Source: Argopecten irradians (Eukaryota > Mollusca > Bivalvia > Pectinida > Pectinidae). Taken from it: DNA of 64,000 nucleotides. Below the pieces are notes generated by a model, which was given only the letters and a program-made list of their open reading frames with translations, made no database searches and was not told where the DNA came from. Shown here in pieces: positions 10,621 through 21,908 of the stretch; within the stretch, counting starts at the first letter, position 1; the number at the start of each line of letters is the position of its first letter. The stretch covers positions 20,345,544-20,409,543 of the forward strand of contig NC_091144.1 in assembly GCF_041381155.1 (NCBI RefSeq), written 5' to 3'. A program made the position numbers and the translations under genes.

Positions 10621-13600
10621 CTGAAAAAAAGTATGCAATATAACTTAAGTTATTGTGTATTTTTAGGCCATCTATTGAAATTTAGCGCAATATGAGTATC
10701 TGCTTTTACGACTACAAACACAATATTTTACTATTTTCTAATTAACCATGTACCTACCAAATGTGTGCACGTCGTTGACGCGTTAGAAGATTTTGAGTGA
10801 GGTTAGTAAACACAAAAGGAACGATTTCATATTATGATACCTGATTTTGAATTCATTCATGTTCATTTTTAAAATGTTTGTATGAAAGTATGTAGGCCTA
10901 CAGTGTATCACATTTTTGGAGAGACTTCCTAGACATAAATATGCTACTATTCGCCACATATTAGAGTTATCTACCTTGTGGGTAGGTATCGATTGTTACG
11001 TCATTATTTTGTGAGCGCAATTCACGTCGTTTTCTCCGAAACGTATGACGTTACGCTCTCAAACACATGACGTCACAATCAATACCTACCCGCAAGTGCA
11101 GATAACTCTGTAATATGCAAATTCGGAATAGGAGGATAAAAGCAATTGACAAATCCCGTAGTTGAGATATCTGCATGTTCATTAAAATTATTTAAGCGTT
11201 AATACTAATTTATCTTAATTTCGTAGGAGTATGAGAAAATGCTTTTTTCAAATTTTTGTTTCGCGGATTCACTCAATTTCAAAAGAATAATTTTTCATAT
11301 TCCGATGAAATTAAACCATTGTGGTACGTATGCTTATAGTTAATTTTTAGATCACTTGATATATACAATAAAACGTCAATATCTCTATTTTGACGTCAAG
11401 ATATCATTGGGTTTTTGCGCCATACTTAAAACAAGATAATACAAGAAAATTGATCAGAAAGTCAGATTGAGTATGAAAACAAAGAAAAAATAGGTATATT
11501 ATGATAAGAATTTTCATATTTTACATAAGCCGGTATTCTTATCAAAGTTCATATTTTTTTAGTCTTGTATATGTCCTTATCATATATCCACTCGCGATTT
11601 TCTGAATAATGAAACATATACATTTCAATATTGGCAGTAAAATATTATGAGGAAGTTCGTACCGAAACTGTCCTTATTTGGGTTAGACCCGTCAGGTGTA
11701 GATGCTGGTTCGATTCTTTTCCTCTCTACCCACATGACTCTGGCCACCACTAGTGAACATATGGCCAGCACAGTAAACATAGTCCCTCCTATAGCACATC
11801 CAATCATCAGTCCCTTTCTGTCAGATAAAAAGATAAATTAACCATTTACCTACCATAGCTAACACTCTACTTATATATACACGTCCGATGACTGAGTGCA
11901 TTGAATAGTCTCTATTTCTGTCTTATAATTCCAATGCTTGAATTTTCGCTCTATACAAGATTGACATTAACCAGTTTAAACAGTAACCGTTTAAAAAAAC
12001 ACACAAACAAAAAATACTTTTTAATACGACTCTATGTTTAACACTACAAGGGAGTGGTATGCATTGGCGGTTGAGCATATCTGCACATGGTTGTGTGTTA
12101 CGATAACTATTCGATATAAAAGTAAATAATATATTACTTAGTATGGTGGCTGATATGTGCTATTTCGTTATTTCGCCTCACAAAAGCGATTATCATCGTC
12201 TTTCCTCCCCGCTAAGCATCGTCTTTTCGCAGCGCCATGTGAGAGCGCCGAATGCGTGAGATTTTGGATGTTACTGGTCCGGGGTGTTAACACGACTAGA
12301 TCATTTCAATGGCAGATTAGGACTGACTTTATTACCAACAGTATCTAGAGAGGTTACATAATGGTCTTTCGGACTTGTCCAATACTGTTACATCTCCCTA
12401 CCAAGTTTATACAAGTATTATAAACTAACTTTAAAAACACTGTCTCTGGCGTACTCTATTGCTACTTAACTGTCTTTATACCTAGATGACAATTTGATAG
12501 CGCGACCGCTTACGAGACTGAATTTCATGTTTGACGTACATGTACTTCTGGTTCCATCTGGTACATTCGAACCAACTGGTTGACATCCTGTTACACACTT
12601 CAAAGGAGTAGACAGTTTGACATTATTGGACACTGTGACGTCGTCATTTGTGACATCATCTATATAATGATCTCCGGGAAGCAACGTGAGAACAGTTCTC
12701 CTTTGTATGGAACAAGTCTCTCCTGTTTCTTCTAACTGTTCAACCTTCATGTTCCACTAAGTACGATCTTGGTGTAGATGCCTTTCCAATAACTTTACCA
12801 GGGGTTAGCGTACCGTTGTTGGTATTTGGGGGCAATGAATCGTGCATTGTCTCCATTATCTATAGGTGATAAGGAATGTGCTCCTCTATCAAAATATACT
12901 TTGTGACGCTCTTTCTGTTCCTCGAACGATGATTTGATAGTACATGGTTCGAAGTAAAATGGTTTTAATGTAACAGAGCACATGATTTGATACAAACATA
13001 ATTACTGCCTCTGCCAGGATGCGAACTCGGGACCTCTGGGTTACTAGTCTGACGCTCATCCGAGCGAGCTAAAAATCTCAAGAAAAAACAAGGGGAGTAG
13101 CGGGTCGGTGTGGTTTGTACATAGTGTTAAATACGGTCTCTGTCACTCAGCTGACGGAGCATGCTTCTTTGGCTCAGTCGGTAGAGCCGTAAATTTCCAC
13201 GCCGGAGACACGGGTTCGATTCCTGGTCGGGGCACTCGACAGGAATGTGCATTTTCCCTGTTCTTCTACATTAACTGAGAACGCTTAATCGGCAGGGTTG
13301 TTCTGGTGGTTCTGCCTAACAGTAGCTGTTAAGGTAACAGTTCTATACCATTCAATGGTGTATTCCTAAGGTCCAGAAGAGCCAAGTGAGGGTCCTTTTC
13401 ATCGTCCCGCGCTTTTTTTTATCACAGTCTGTACTGAACGTTCAGCGAGTCCATTGCTTACAGATTTGACATTGGGCTACAATATCCTCTATCTTCTTAG
13501 TGATTCCAGGCAAAAACAATACAGTTGAAAACACTTCCCTAAGTGACTTGTGTGTAATGTTTGTAACATTTCCTGTCTGAGTGATGTTGGTGTGATAATT

Positions 13601-16600
13601 CGATTTCCTTTAAGTAATAGTTCATCCACTTCACTGATCTCATCCCTCACATTCCAGTAGGGAGTCAAATCCGGGTCCAGACTATGTTTGTCATGAGGCC
13701 ATCCGTCCATCACAGTCTGTTTGTTTCAGTTTGGCAAATACTCTGTCATTGTCCGTTTCTCTTTTGAAATGATTGACCTTCTGTAGACTTATTAGTACAG
13801 AGTCAATCACGTGTACCTCAAACTCGTCACCGTCATTTTCCATGTACTGTGTGGCTGTGACAGCACGACTGAGTGTGTCAGCGAGGTAATGTTCTTTACC
13901 AGGACGGTATGACACAACTAAATTATACTGTTGTACTTTGGGCATCATGCGTTGCAGTCTAGAAGGGGCTATCGACAAGGGCTTCTCAAAAAAGCTATCC
14001 AGAAGCTTATGACCAGTTTCTACTTGAATAGTCTTTCCGGAACTTCTGAAGACCATACGCTATTCCCAGCATCTCCTTTTTAATCTGTGCATAGTTCTTT
14101 TCAGACTTATTTAGAGATCTTGACGAGTACGCGATAGGTTGCTGTTTCTGTAAGAAACATGCTCCCAATCCATATGATGAGGCATCAACTGATAGCTTTA
14201 AATATTTGTTGACGTCGTAGTACCAAAGTACCGATGCTGTCGAAATTGCACGTTTCAATGTTTCAAACGCCACATCCTGTTCCTTTGACCACTGCCAGGC
14301 TACATCTTTTTCCAACAGAACCCTCAGGGGTTTGTTTACTGTGGCCAGGATAGGAATGAATTTCCCTTAGGTAATTGACAATTCCCATAAATCGCTGTAA
14401 CTCGACTTTTTTTCAGGCTTTGTGAGTGCCGATATTGCTTCCACACGATCATCGGTCGGTCGCACGCCATCTGCGCTAAATACATGTCCGACATATTCTA
14501 TTTCCGATTGGTTAATTTTACTCTTGACCTTGTTGAACCTTAGTCCTACCTCCACACATCTTGCAAGTGTTTTTTCAGTTTTTCCACGTGTTCCTTCTCA
14601 TCGTTGGCCCATATGAGGATATATACAACGATTGCTCCGCAGGGCTGCTTCTCAAACACTTAAGAAATAGTTCTCTGAAATATTTCAGGAGCACTCGCGA
14701 TTCCAAATGGTAAGCGTTCAAACTTGTAGCGACCGTAAGGAGTGTTGAATGTTGTGAGCCAGGTACATTGCACCTGCACGTGCCGCGCATCTCTCGCTTT
14801 CCCACCATTTTTGTCGCCATGTTTGATAACGTGAACATCAGTATTGTCACCTTGATTTTCTTTCATTCGTGTTTCACTAGCTTCGTCAGCTCTACATCTG
14901 TCTATAGTCTTCTGAAGGGTTAGATCTTTGTCTCTTAGTAGTCGTGCCCTCACTGAATCACTACGAATCCCGCACACTAATAGTGAATCCTGTAATGATG
15001 CTGAAAGTCCATAACAAAATTTTTAATTTTTTCCCCTTTGACTTCGTGTATAAAATCCATGTTTTTACAAGGGTTACAGTATTCCTCAACCTTCGCGAAG
15101 ATATCACAAAACTGTGTTTTATCTGTCCCTTTTTCTAACGTGAAGGTATTATAGACCTCAATGGCTGCCGGCCCTAACACGTGTAGCAGGGTCATGCCTT
15201 TGACACCATCTCCTTTTTCCTTTAATCTAGTGGCTATGGCATATATTTCATACTGTTGTCAAAATCTCCAATTTTCCGACAGGTTTCCTTGCAGGCTTAA
15301 TGCAGATGAAAGTGTCTAATTTCAATAACGGATTAAGACTAACTTTATTCCTAACAGTACCTAGAGTGGTTACATAAAGGGGAATAACTCTCGCGGCCTT
15401 GCAGATTTATCCAATACCGTTACACGGGGGTCCCCCTCGAGAGAAAAATATTACGATTTAGAATGTGTTAGAGGAGTTTTACGATGCATTTTGATGATTT
15501 TGCGAGCGCCGAAGATGCGAGATTTTGAGGTTTGGTGGGTCAGGGGTCTCTTTCAGGAAAAATATTAGATTAAGAATGGCTGAGATGAGTTTACCATGTA
15601 TTTTGATAATTTTGTGAGCGCCACAGCCGCGAGATTTGGATGTTAGGGGGTCCGGGGTTCTCCCCAAGGATTAATATTACTATTTAGAATGGCTGAGATG
15701 AGTTTTACGATGCATTTTGATGATTTAAATCGTTCTTAACATAGCAATATTTCGATTTAAAGCTACCTCCATTTAGAAATGATAATTGTGAATGTCGTCA
15801 TCCATCTGAGCGCCCCCCCCCCCCCAGCATCCTATGCCCTTGGGATATGTCTCTCCGAATACGTATACTAAGACTGTAACATCAACACATATGTACATTT
15901 ATCACATAATCCGCCTGATATCCACTGTTATTGACATGTTACATTTTTGCTTAAACCATTAGTGTATATATATAATAACAGTTTTTATTGGTTGGGTCGG
16001 ACAGAAAATCCTGCATTGTGACGTCATGACAGATACAATAAAGTATCGTCATGATTTTTGTGGACAGCCGCAGAGTATATGACATCAACTTAAGGTCCTA
16101 TACATAGGCATTCTTTTCACATTTATCACATGTGAAATTCACATGAACGTGAAGAAATATTGCCTGTGTAGATATAAGTTATGCATTAAAAAATACTGTT
16201 ATGGTGTACTCACCTGGATTCCGTTTTATCCGATGGTTTGTAAGAAGGTGTTACAGGTACGTAACTATAGCAACAGGTCTTATACGAGTAAGATACTGAA
16301 GAGTACGTATGTCCTTCAGATATTGTACAACACCGATCTGGGCAGTACTTCGGGGAATAGTAACTGTTGAAATAATTAAAATACCAATGATGATAGCTGG
16401 TCCCTATAGAATAACTTCCATAGTAGCTGTTGAAGTAAGTTTGATAGAACAACCCGGTACATTGCTCATAACCCGAACTCTGACCTGTAACAGAAAGAAA
16501 GCTAAAAACTGATATTGTACCAGCTTATTATTGTTGAATATTTATTTAGAAATCAATTTGACCATTAAGACGTCAACGTTGTCCGTCAACATATCCCTAC

Positions 16601-16852
16601 TATCAACATGCTGTTCCATCCCATAGATTTAGGAAATTGAAGGAGATTAACAGAGTAATGATTGGACTCAGACAAACCAAACGATTGATATTTTATTCAC
16701 GTATCGATTAGGTACATTCATTCTGATGATTAAATCACTATACCTAAGATTTTAAGACATACATATTTATATACGACAAGTAATTGCATTTACTTACCTA
16801 TCCATGTTATTAGTAGAATACTCCACAGATACAGGTAGGTGTTACTAATCAT
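10526..16852 (-). CDS. M-A: CYYR1/Shisa-like single-pass membrane protein, four exons
   Basis: Exons 16798-16852, 16214-16484, 11663-11817 and 10526-10620 join with phases 1, 2, 1 into 191 codons plus stop. Residues 1-19 form a hydrophobic signal peptide. Cysteines at 27, 66, 70, 71, 89 and 90 lie in a Tyr/Ser-rich ectodomain. Residues 112-134 form one transmembrane helix followed by basic residues, and the cytosolic tail ends in TEVTIV, a class I PDZ-type terminus. All splice sites are GT-AG, and the same structure is found in M-B and M-C. Shisa/CYYR1-type proteins act as membrane adaptors that modulate trafficking or signalling; the specific role here is unknown. Intron 2 (4.4 kb) holds a Gypsy element; intron 3 holds a MITE absent from M-B. 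The start is fixed by the signal peptide and a TATA-like box about 60-70 nt upstream. Confidence 0.85.
10961..11130. mobile_element. MITE copy c in M-A intron 3
   Basis: A short (~150-170 bp) member with TTAGAGTTATCTACC at one end, AGATAACTCTGTAA at the other, and TGACGTCA near 11085. The paralogous intron of M-B (near 33297) lacks it. Confidence 0.75.
11663..11817 (-). CDS. M-A exon 3, transmembrane segment
   Basis: 155 nt, phase 2 to phase 1. It encodes RKGLMIGCAIGG, the rest of the helix, WVERKR stop-transfer residues and a Pro/Ser/Asp tail. It differs from the M-B exon at only two positions, one of them changing Met to Val. Confidence 0.9.
12157..12284. repeat. left remnant of 116-bp-satellite DNA element
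   Basis: The blocks GTGAGAGCGCCGAATGCGTG and ATTTTGGATGTTAC match the repeat unit at 15425-15720 and 48480-49260. The Gypsy element split this older element. Confidence 0.6.
12285..12392 (-). repeat. 3' LTR of Gypsy A
   Basis: Minus strand begins TGTAACAGTATTGGACAAG and contains AATAAAGTCAG. It is 108 bp because 16 bp present in the 124-bp copy B LTR are missing. Confidence 0.75.
12466..12995 (-). pseudogene. Gypsy A integrase C-terminal remnant
   Basis: Two frames joined by shifts. The first has YFDRGAHSLSPIDNGDNARF, the SH3-like chromatin-end region typical of Gypsy integrases. The second is the tail after it. Not a working protein. Confidence 0.65.
13003..13432 (+). mobile_element. tRNA-derived SINE inside Gypsy A
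   Basis: The head at about 13150-13235 has A-box (GGCTCAGTCGGTAGAG) and B-box (GGGTTCGATTCC) motifs, followed by a unique body and a GCGCTTTTTTTT end. A second tRNA-like stretch on the minus strand (13011-13075) adjoins it. The acceptor arms do not pair properly, so it is not a tRNA gene. The same insert sits at 35710-36131 in copy B. Confidence 0.65.
13441..14762 (-). pseudogene. Gypsy A pol remnant: RT, RNase H, start of integrase
   Basis: Broken frames show the RT C-terminal part (FERLPFGIASAPEIFQRT; VEYVGHVFSADGVRPTDDR), RNase H (LSVDASSYGLGACFLQKQQP; KKEMLGIAYGLQKF) and the linker to integrase ending HTSHLGKC. The RT catalytic DD region is disrupted and the integrase core is absent. Several frameshifts separate the segments. 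Confidence 0.8.
14763..15300 (-). pseudogene. Gypsy A gag remnant
   Basis: Frames with HVLGPAAIEVYNTFTLEKG, EEYCNP and RARLLRDKDLTLQKTIDRCR, a capsid-like gag of the K02A2.6-like Gypsy group. It runs directly into RT sequence at about 14762, where the protease and RT start are deleted. Confidence 0.75.
15318..15424 (-). repeat. 5' LTR of Gypsy A
   Basis: Minus strand TGTAACGGTATTGGATAAAT to about TTATTGAAAT, with AATAAAGTTAG. The last ~20 bp of the LTR and any primer-binding site are not recognisable; gag follows almost at once. Confidence 0.7.
15425..15860. repeat. 116-bp-satellite element, right part (M-A intron 2)
   Basis: About 2.5 units with GCGAGCGCC, GAGATTTTG and GGATGAGTTTTACGATGCAT-type blocks, then a conserved tail and a C-homopolymer (about 15815) with CCTATGCCC, a worn version of the CTACGCCCCTG end seen at 49790. 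The same block is at 39195-39620. Confidence 0.65.
16214..16484 (-). CDS. M-A exon 2, six-cysteine Tyr-rich ectodomain
   Basis: 271 nt between TTACAG and GTGAGT, phase 1 to 2. Cysteine pattern C-x38-C-x3-CC-x17-CC. The segment between the two CC pairs varies in sequence and length between paralogs. Confidence 0.85.
16798..16852 (-). CDS. M-A exon 1, signal peptide
   Basis: 55 nt: MISNTYLYLWSILLITWI, then a GTAAGT donor in phase 1. The ATG sits in GCCGCCATGA, a good animal initiation context. Confidence 0.85.
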
Positions 16853-16925
16853 GGCGGCACCAACAAGGAAGATTTACCTATGTCTGGTTATACAGTGACA
16901 TTATAGGTAGGTTGGATATAGCCTA
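16853..16925 (-). promoter_or_regulatory. M-A 5'UTR and core promoter
   Basis: Conserved with 41239-41310. A TATA-like GGCTATATCC lies about 60-70 nt upstream of the ATG, weaker than the M-B box. Confidence 0.5.
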
Positions 16926-17689
16926 ATTGTGTCGAATTGATCTCAGGTCTTTTTTTTTGTCTTTTCTTCAATGCCATAAAATTTAAAAGGCAAGGACTAA
17001 ACAAGAAAACAGGTCCGCGATTATTTAAATAAAACAATTATGCAAATGTGACAACGCTATCGTAAGTGACCTTGAAGTGCAGGTAGTTACACAATGTCAC
17101 TCTTACACTGTTAAAGCATATATAGCTTTGACCAAATACACGTCCCTTTAAATATTTGTAATATTAACAAATCACAATAATAATTGGAATGCATATAGTA
17201 TATATATCAATACAATGTACTTGAAGAAATTAATATGAACACAAGAACATGATAGTTCATAAGTATACTACAGTATCACTTCTCTGATTAGGAATGAAAA
17301 ATGAACAATTCATTTATTGGTTTATGTAAATATAAAAGTTATGCAAATATTGTAATTCTCAGAATGTTGGTAACTTTTGTTGATATATATGAAAAGCTTT
17401 AGCTGATGAAACAATCTTTTTGTCTCTCAAAATTTTACAATTTGTTTTTCGGAAAAGGTAAAAAAAAGGTGAAGATCTTTCAGATTTGAAGAAAAAAATG
17501 ACAATGATTTTTTTGAAAAAAAACTGCGATATTATAATTTCAGCCGCAAAAATAGTAATAAGTGTATAAAAACTAAAACGTTAACAAAAAGGATGTTGAC
17601 GGAGTTTTCATTTCATATGAGATGTTGTGAAACAAGTCTAAGTTCTTATTTTTGCAAGCAATTTCAAACTTGAGCGTATTCATCATTTG

Positions 17690-18190
17690 GAGACATGCAA
17701 AATGTCAACAATATTTGAGTGTGTAAACTTGAAAGTGTTCACTATCTGGATACATGCAAAATGTCAACTATATTTGAGTACGTAAACTTGAAAGTGTTCA
17801 CTATTTTGAGTCATACAAAATGTAAGCTTTATCGGAATACGTAAACTTGAAAGTGTTCACTATCTGGACACATGCAAAATGTCAGTTATATTGGAGTATG
17901 TAAACTTGAAAGTGTTCACTATTTTGATACATACAAAATGTAAGCTTTATCGGAATATAGTGTTCACTATTTGGACACAGCTTTATCGGAGTATGTAAAC
18001 TTGAACGTGTTCGCTATCTGGACACATGCAAAATGTCTACTATATTGGAGTATGTAAACTTGAAAGTGTTCACTATTTTGAGACATACAAAATGTCAACC
18101 ATATCGGAGTATGTATACTTCAAAGTGTTCACTATTTGAAAACATACAAAATGTCAACTTTATCGGAGTAGGTAAGCTTGAAAGATGTCA
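17690..18190. repeat. ~59-bp VNTR upstream of M-A, about eight units
   Basis: GAAAGTGTTCACTAT recurs at 58-60-bp spacing (for example near 17733, 17793, 17851 and 17910), linked by CATACAAAATGTCA. Only one unit is present near 841-900 and about four near 42120-42330. Confidence 0.8.
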
Positions 18191-18230
18191 GCTCTATAGG
18201 TGTACAGTCGTTTGTACTTACAATTGCCTA

Positions 18231-18497
18231 TTACAGAGTTACTTGCCTTTGTGGGTAAGGATCCTTTATGACTTCATTATTTTGTGAGCGAAACTCACGT
18301 CGTTTTCTCTGAAATGTCAATATCCCGCAGAGTTCATTGTTGTCCAATAATTTTTGTGATTGTGGGGACCGCAATGAATCCTGGGGGTGATTGACTGCAA
18401 TTGAACTAAGAAAAGATTGGTGAAATGTACGACAGAACGCTCGCACACACATGACGTCACAATATATATCTACCCGTAAGGGCAGATTACTCTATAA
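18231..18497. mobile_element. MITE copy d
   Basis: The inverted ends TTACAGAGTTACTTGCC and GGGCAGATTACTCTATAA are clear. TGACGTCA lies near the right end (about 18452). Confidence 0.7.
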
Positions 18498-19003
18498 TAT
18501 GAAATACAGACTACTGAAACCTTGTTATTCACTTTAAATATATACTTCAGGAGATGTTTTCTTTATTGCTCCTGTTATAATGATAAACAAATGTTTTTTG
18601 TCTTTAATGTACCAATACGACGCTTTCACATTTTGAAAAAAAAATCAATTCTAAGCCGTAGCATTGTAACACCGATAGGTTAGTTCATTTTTTTTACGCT
18701 AAACCATTTCACAAAACGAGACATAGTCACGAGATGTTAGTTAATTAAACCAAAGCTCGAGTTCTGTGTGATTGTCTTTAATTGATTTATTTTATCATCA
18801 TAAGCCATTTGTGATTTGAAAATGGATAAATGACGTATACACGAATAAATGAATGAATAAATAAAGAATAGATAAATAAATAAATAAAAATAATAATAAA
18901 AATAATAATGAAATTAAGTGCACGTATTATCAAAGAGGAATATGAGACAATCATCTCGGTAGTCAGGCTCTCAATATAAGTGTTTTCTTAAAAAAATATA
19001 TAA

Positions 19004-19098
19004 TTAGACATTAGTGACTTCGGTGGCTGGCTTTTCTGTCGTTGGTGAGGAAGGGATATCCAAACTGGGTCCCGATTCTGGGCTGTCCGCCATGGCAA
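19004..19098 (-). pseudogene. orphan last exon of an M-family gene, intact
   Basis: 95 nt, frame intact after the acceptor TTTTTTTCAG, stop TAA. It ends E-V-T-N-V instead of E-V-T-I-V, still Thr at -2 and Val at the end. No matching exon 3 lies between here and M-B exon 4 at 32859, so the exon appears to have lost its gene. Splicing onto it from M-B exon 3 is possible in phase but untested. Confidence 0.65.
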
Positions 19099-20274
19099 CT
19101 GAAAAAAAGTATAATAAGTTTATGGTAATATAAAACACTTTAAAACTAGATCGTGTTCCAGCTATCATTGTCAATCCACTCTACCTTAAGGTGAATAAAA
19201 TTACCCATTATTACTCTCATTAGAAAGATTATAGTAAGACGAATATGAATTCTAGGTCATAACTATACATCAAGACTTTAGTTATTTTACTGTCGATGTA
19301 TATTGAATGTATTTCATTTCAATACATTTGTAAATACTTTTCTTTCTGATGATTTAGAGTAGTAGGTAAAATTCCACAGAAAAATTATCACACTTCCTGA
19401 TTTCGTCAAAGCGTTTAAAAGTCATGATTGTGTTCTCTGGTACAAGGAATAAGTATAAGGTGTTCATTCGGCTATCAATGGAGCCTGAATTGTTATTCTA
19501 TTTTTAGATCAGACGATCTACGTCACTTTATTGAATGTTTATTACTTTTACATGTTTCTTTACGAAATATGTATTCAAAGTTTTCAGATCATTTCCATCG
19601 ACATTATAAAAATATCAGAAAGGGACGACTTGTTAATTCTTCCACAATTAATATTTTAAAATTTGATGTATTCATTTGAAAATGATTTGCTTTTCGTTTT
19701 ACGAGTTGTTCATAAAACACGATTAAATATGCTAATAAATCCCCCAAAAAACCCAAACAAAGAGTACAAGTGATGTCTTTCTATAAAGAATATACTGTAT
19801 GCTAATCCAATTCATGAATAGATCATACATGGCCAGCGTCTTAAAACATAAGCTGTATTTTGGCGCGGGCAAGAAAGACAAGAGCTACTATTTTTGGTGA
19901 CCGGAGCCAACAATACAGCTTATATTTTAGGGAGACTAACCATGTATACTTTTTATTCTGCAACATTTATAAAAAAATATACATATTTTAGCTAAAATAT
20001 GCCAACGTTGCTGCAAATATGTCCCTCTTTCAAGCAATATTTCGCCTCGTCATTCGACGTCATTCGAATCGGCACACGTGCTGCAATTGTAAAATACAGC
20101 TGATTTCCTTCAGTGCCGAATACAACAAAAATATATGTGGTAGGTGTTTTCCGACATTAATGCTGGTTGCAGGATAAAATGAATTCCGTTCATTCATTTG
20201 CTGCTATAAATGGCGAATTAACAGATTATTATTTTCATTTGAAATATTATTATTTTTCATACAGTTACATGTAG
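19099..20274. other. noncoding region before P2
   Basis: Collinear with 1809-3030. Contains hairpin copy 2 (19828-19943). No P-family signal-peptide exon was recognised. Confidence 0.5.
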
Positions 20275-21233
20275 GGATCAACCAACTAAATAAAAAAGAC
20301 CTTCGAAATGGCCCCTGTGTATACAAGATTGAGCCCAGGATAGAATTTTAACCCGGCCGCTGATTGGCTGGCTAATTATGAATTTCAAAAGTAAAAATGT
20401 TTTCTGACAGGTAATTATTCCTAGATAACCATAATATCAATTTGGAAATTCATATTGAGATTTAGGCTCAAAATATCAATTTTGATAATGAATAGGTAAA
20501 AACATTAGAATTTCCGGATATTTTAGTGCAAAATGCGCCTGATTTCAATAAAGCTACCCTGGTTGGAGTTTGAGCAGAAGGACCCAAACTTTTTTTTCTA
20601 TCTAGTGTTATATGAGAACCAAGACTTTAATTATAGATCACAATACCTAACTAATATTTCTGTGTTTTAATAATACAGTACAAAACTTTAACAAAGTTTA
20701 TCACTGTGGTCTATGTAAAATCATTTAGTTGGTTGCTCTCTATAGCGAACGCAACCGGAAGTATAAGAGTCAGTCACTGGAGCCGAGTGAGTCCATGGAT
20801 ACAAAGGTAAGTCGCCAAGTTTTAGAATAATATGTGTCACTGTGACTATGCATGCAGTTTATTTAGAATTGGCCAGTAAGTTACTGGTACATATAACGTA
20901 GATTCAGGTAATTATCACGGCTGTAAACGTGTGACATGTGCGTTTAACATCAGATGGGTACGATCACATGGGTGCGCGGTGCATGGTCTCCTCAGTTGTC
21001 AGAATTTAGTTCACAGAACTGTATGCATGTTCCAGTTTAGGTGAACCAGGAATTAGCGGTCAAATTAAGAAATTGGGGAGGGGGGGGGGGGGTGTCAGTC
21101 GTCTCTGCCATATTGGAGTGCCGAGAGCCATAAAGGTATAAAACATAAGTTACAGCGTATACATTTGAAATTGGTAACACAAAGTTTAACACTGTGGTCT
21201 ATGTAAAATCATTTAGTTGGTTGCTCTCTATAT
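20275..21233. mobile_element. ~960-bp inverted-repeat element with a duplicated end
   Basis: Left end CAACCAACTAAAT; right end ATTTAGTTGGTTGCTCTCTA. P1 has the empty site near 3030. The right-end block (about 50 nt, ACTGTGGTCTATGTAAAATC onward) occurs twice, at 20695-20742 and 21186-21233, so the element is either composite or has captured the intervening 490 bp. Confidence 0.7.
20743..20820 (+). promoter_or_regulatory. possible captured promoter and first exon
   Basis: Between the duplicated element ends lies AACCGGAAGTATAAGAG, an ETS-type core promoter motif, then about 30 nt later CCATGGATACAAAG followed by a GTAAGT donor. This resembles the 5' end of a housekeeping gene, but no downstream exon was found. 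Confidence 0.35.
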
Positions 21234-21333
21234 GTTGTATATATTTGAAATCTAATCGGAACACCAGCTGTTTTACTATTTACGCTAAAAATATATAAAT
21301 AAAAGATTGTGATGTGAATTATTTTACTTTCAG

Positions 21334-21908
21334 TTTCCAAGTCCAGTATATGTTACTATGGTTACTCCTTACATATCTTAGTGGTAACCTTATTTTATAA
21401 AACTGTTATGACGGATGTTGTGGGTATTACTACAGTCGATACTGCTGTCACAGGTTTGTATACTGTATATTTACATATTTTAGTGGTAACCTTATTTTAT
21501 AAAACTGTTATGACGGATATTGTCGGTATAACTACAGTCGATACTGCTGTGACAGGTTTGTATACTGTATATTTACATATTTTAGTGGTAACCTTATTTC
21601 ATAAAACTGTTATGACGGATGTTTTGGGTATTACTACAGTCGGTACAGCTATGACAGGTATGTATACTTTATATTTACATATTTTAGTGGTAACCTTATT
21701 TTATAAAACTGTTATGACGGATGTTGCGGGTATTACTACAGTCGAAACTGCTTTGAAAGGTTTGTATACTGTATATTTACATATTTTAGTGGTAACCTTA
21801 TTTTATAGTACCGTTATTACGGATGTTGTGGGTATTACAACAGTCGATACTGCTGTGACAGGTATATACTGTATATTTACATATTTTAGTGGTAACCTTA
21901 TTTTATAG
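21334..21908 (+). pseudogene. P2 exon 2 reading into a 34-residue repeat
   Basis: After TTTACTTTCAG the normal frame gives S-S-I-C-Y-Y-G-Y-S, then continues without a stop through five repeat units (VVTLFYKTVMTD... type, 34 residues each) to a TAG at 21906-21908. In another frame each unit still encodes C-Y-D-G-C-C-G-Y-Y-Y-S-R-Y-C-C-D, the genuine ectodomain end. The repeat frame never reaches a donor in phase 2, so it does not connect to the transmembrane exon as M and P1 do. It is a by-product of duplication, or a novel repeat protein if translated. Confidence 0.5.

Larger units (their letters stand above)
12285..15424 (-). mobile_element. Ty3/Gypsy retrotransposon A, deleted copy
   Basis: Terminal direct repeats run TGTAAC...GTTAACA on the minus strand and are flanked by the 5-bp duplication CGGGG (12280-12284 and 15425-15429). 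Remnants of gag, reverse transcriptase, RNase H and the integrase ends appear in Gypsy order. Compared with copy B it has lost the protease and the start of RT, plus the integrase core, and carries many frameshifts. A tRNA-derived SINE lies inside. It cannot be functional. M-B carries the same insertion at the same place, so the insertion predates the M-A/M-B duplication. Confidence 0.85.
16926..19003. other. upstream region of M-A
   Basis: Collinear with 21-1715. It holds a VNTR (17690-18190), MITE copy d and an ATAA-rich tract near 18840-18910. No coding exon is supported. Confidence 0.6.

Noticed and set aside
11647..11841. plus-strand 64-codon protein, also at 33803
   Set aside because: Antisense of M exon 3, conserved only because that exon is conserved.
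13011..13075. minus-strand tRNA-Thr-like gene
   Set aside because: The T-arm is tRNA-like, but the anticodon stem and the 5' acceptor strand do not pair; treated as part of the SINE.
13150..13235. tRNA gene
   Set aside because: A- and B-box motifs are good, but the acceptor stem does not pair and a SINE body with a T-rich end follows; the same holds for 35871-35943.
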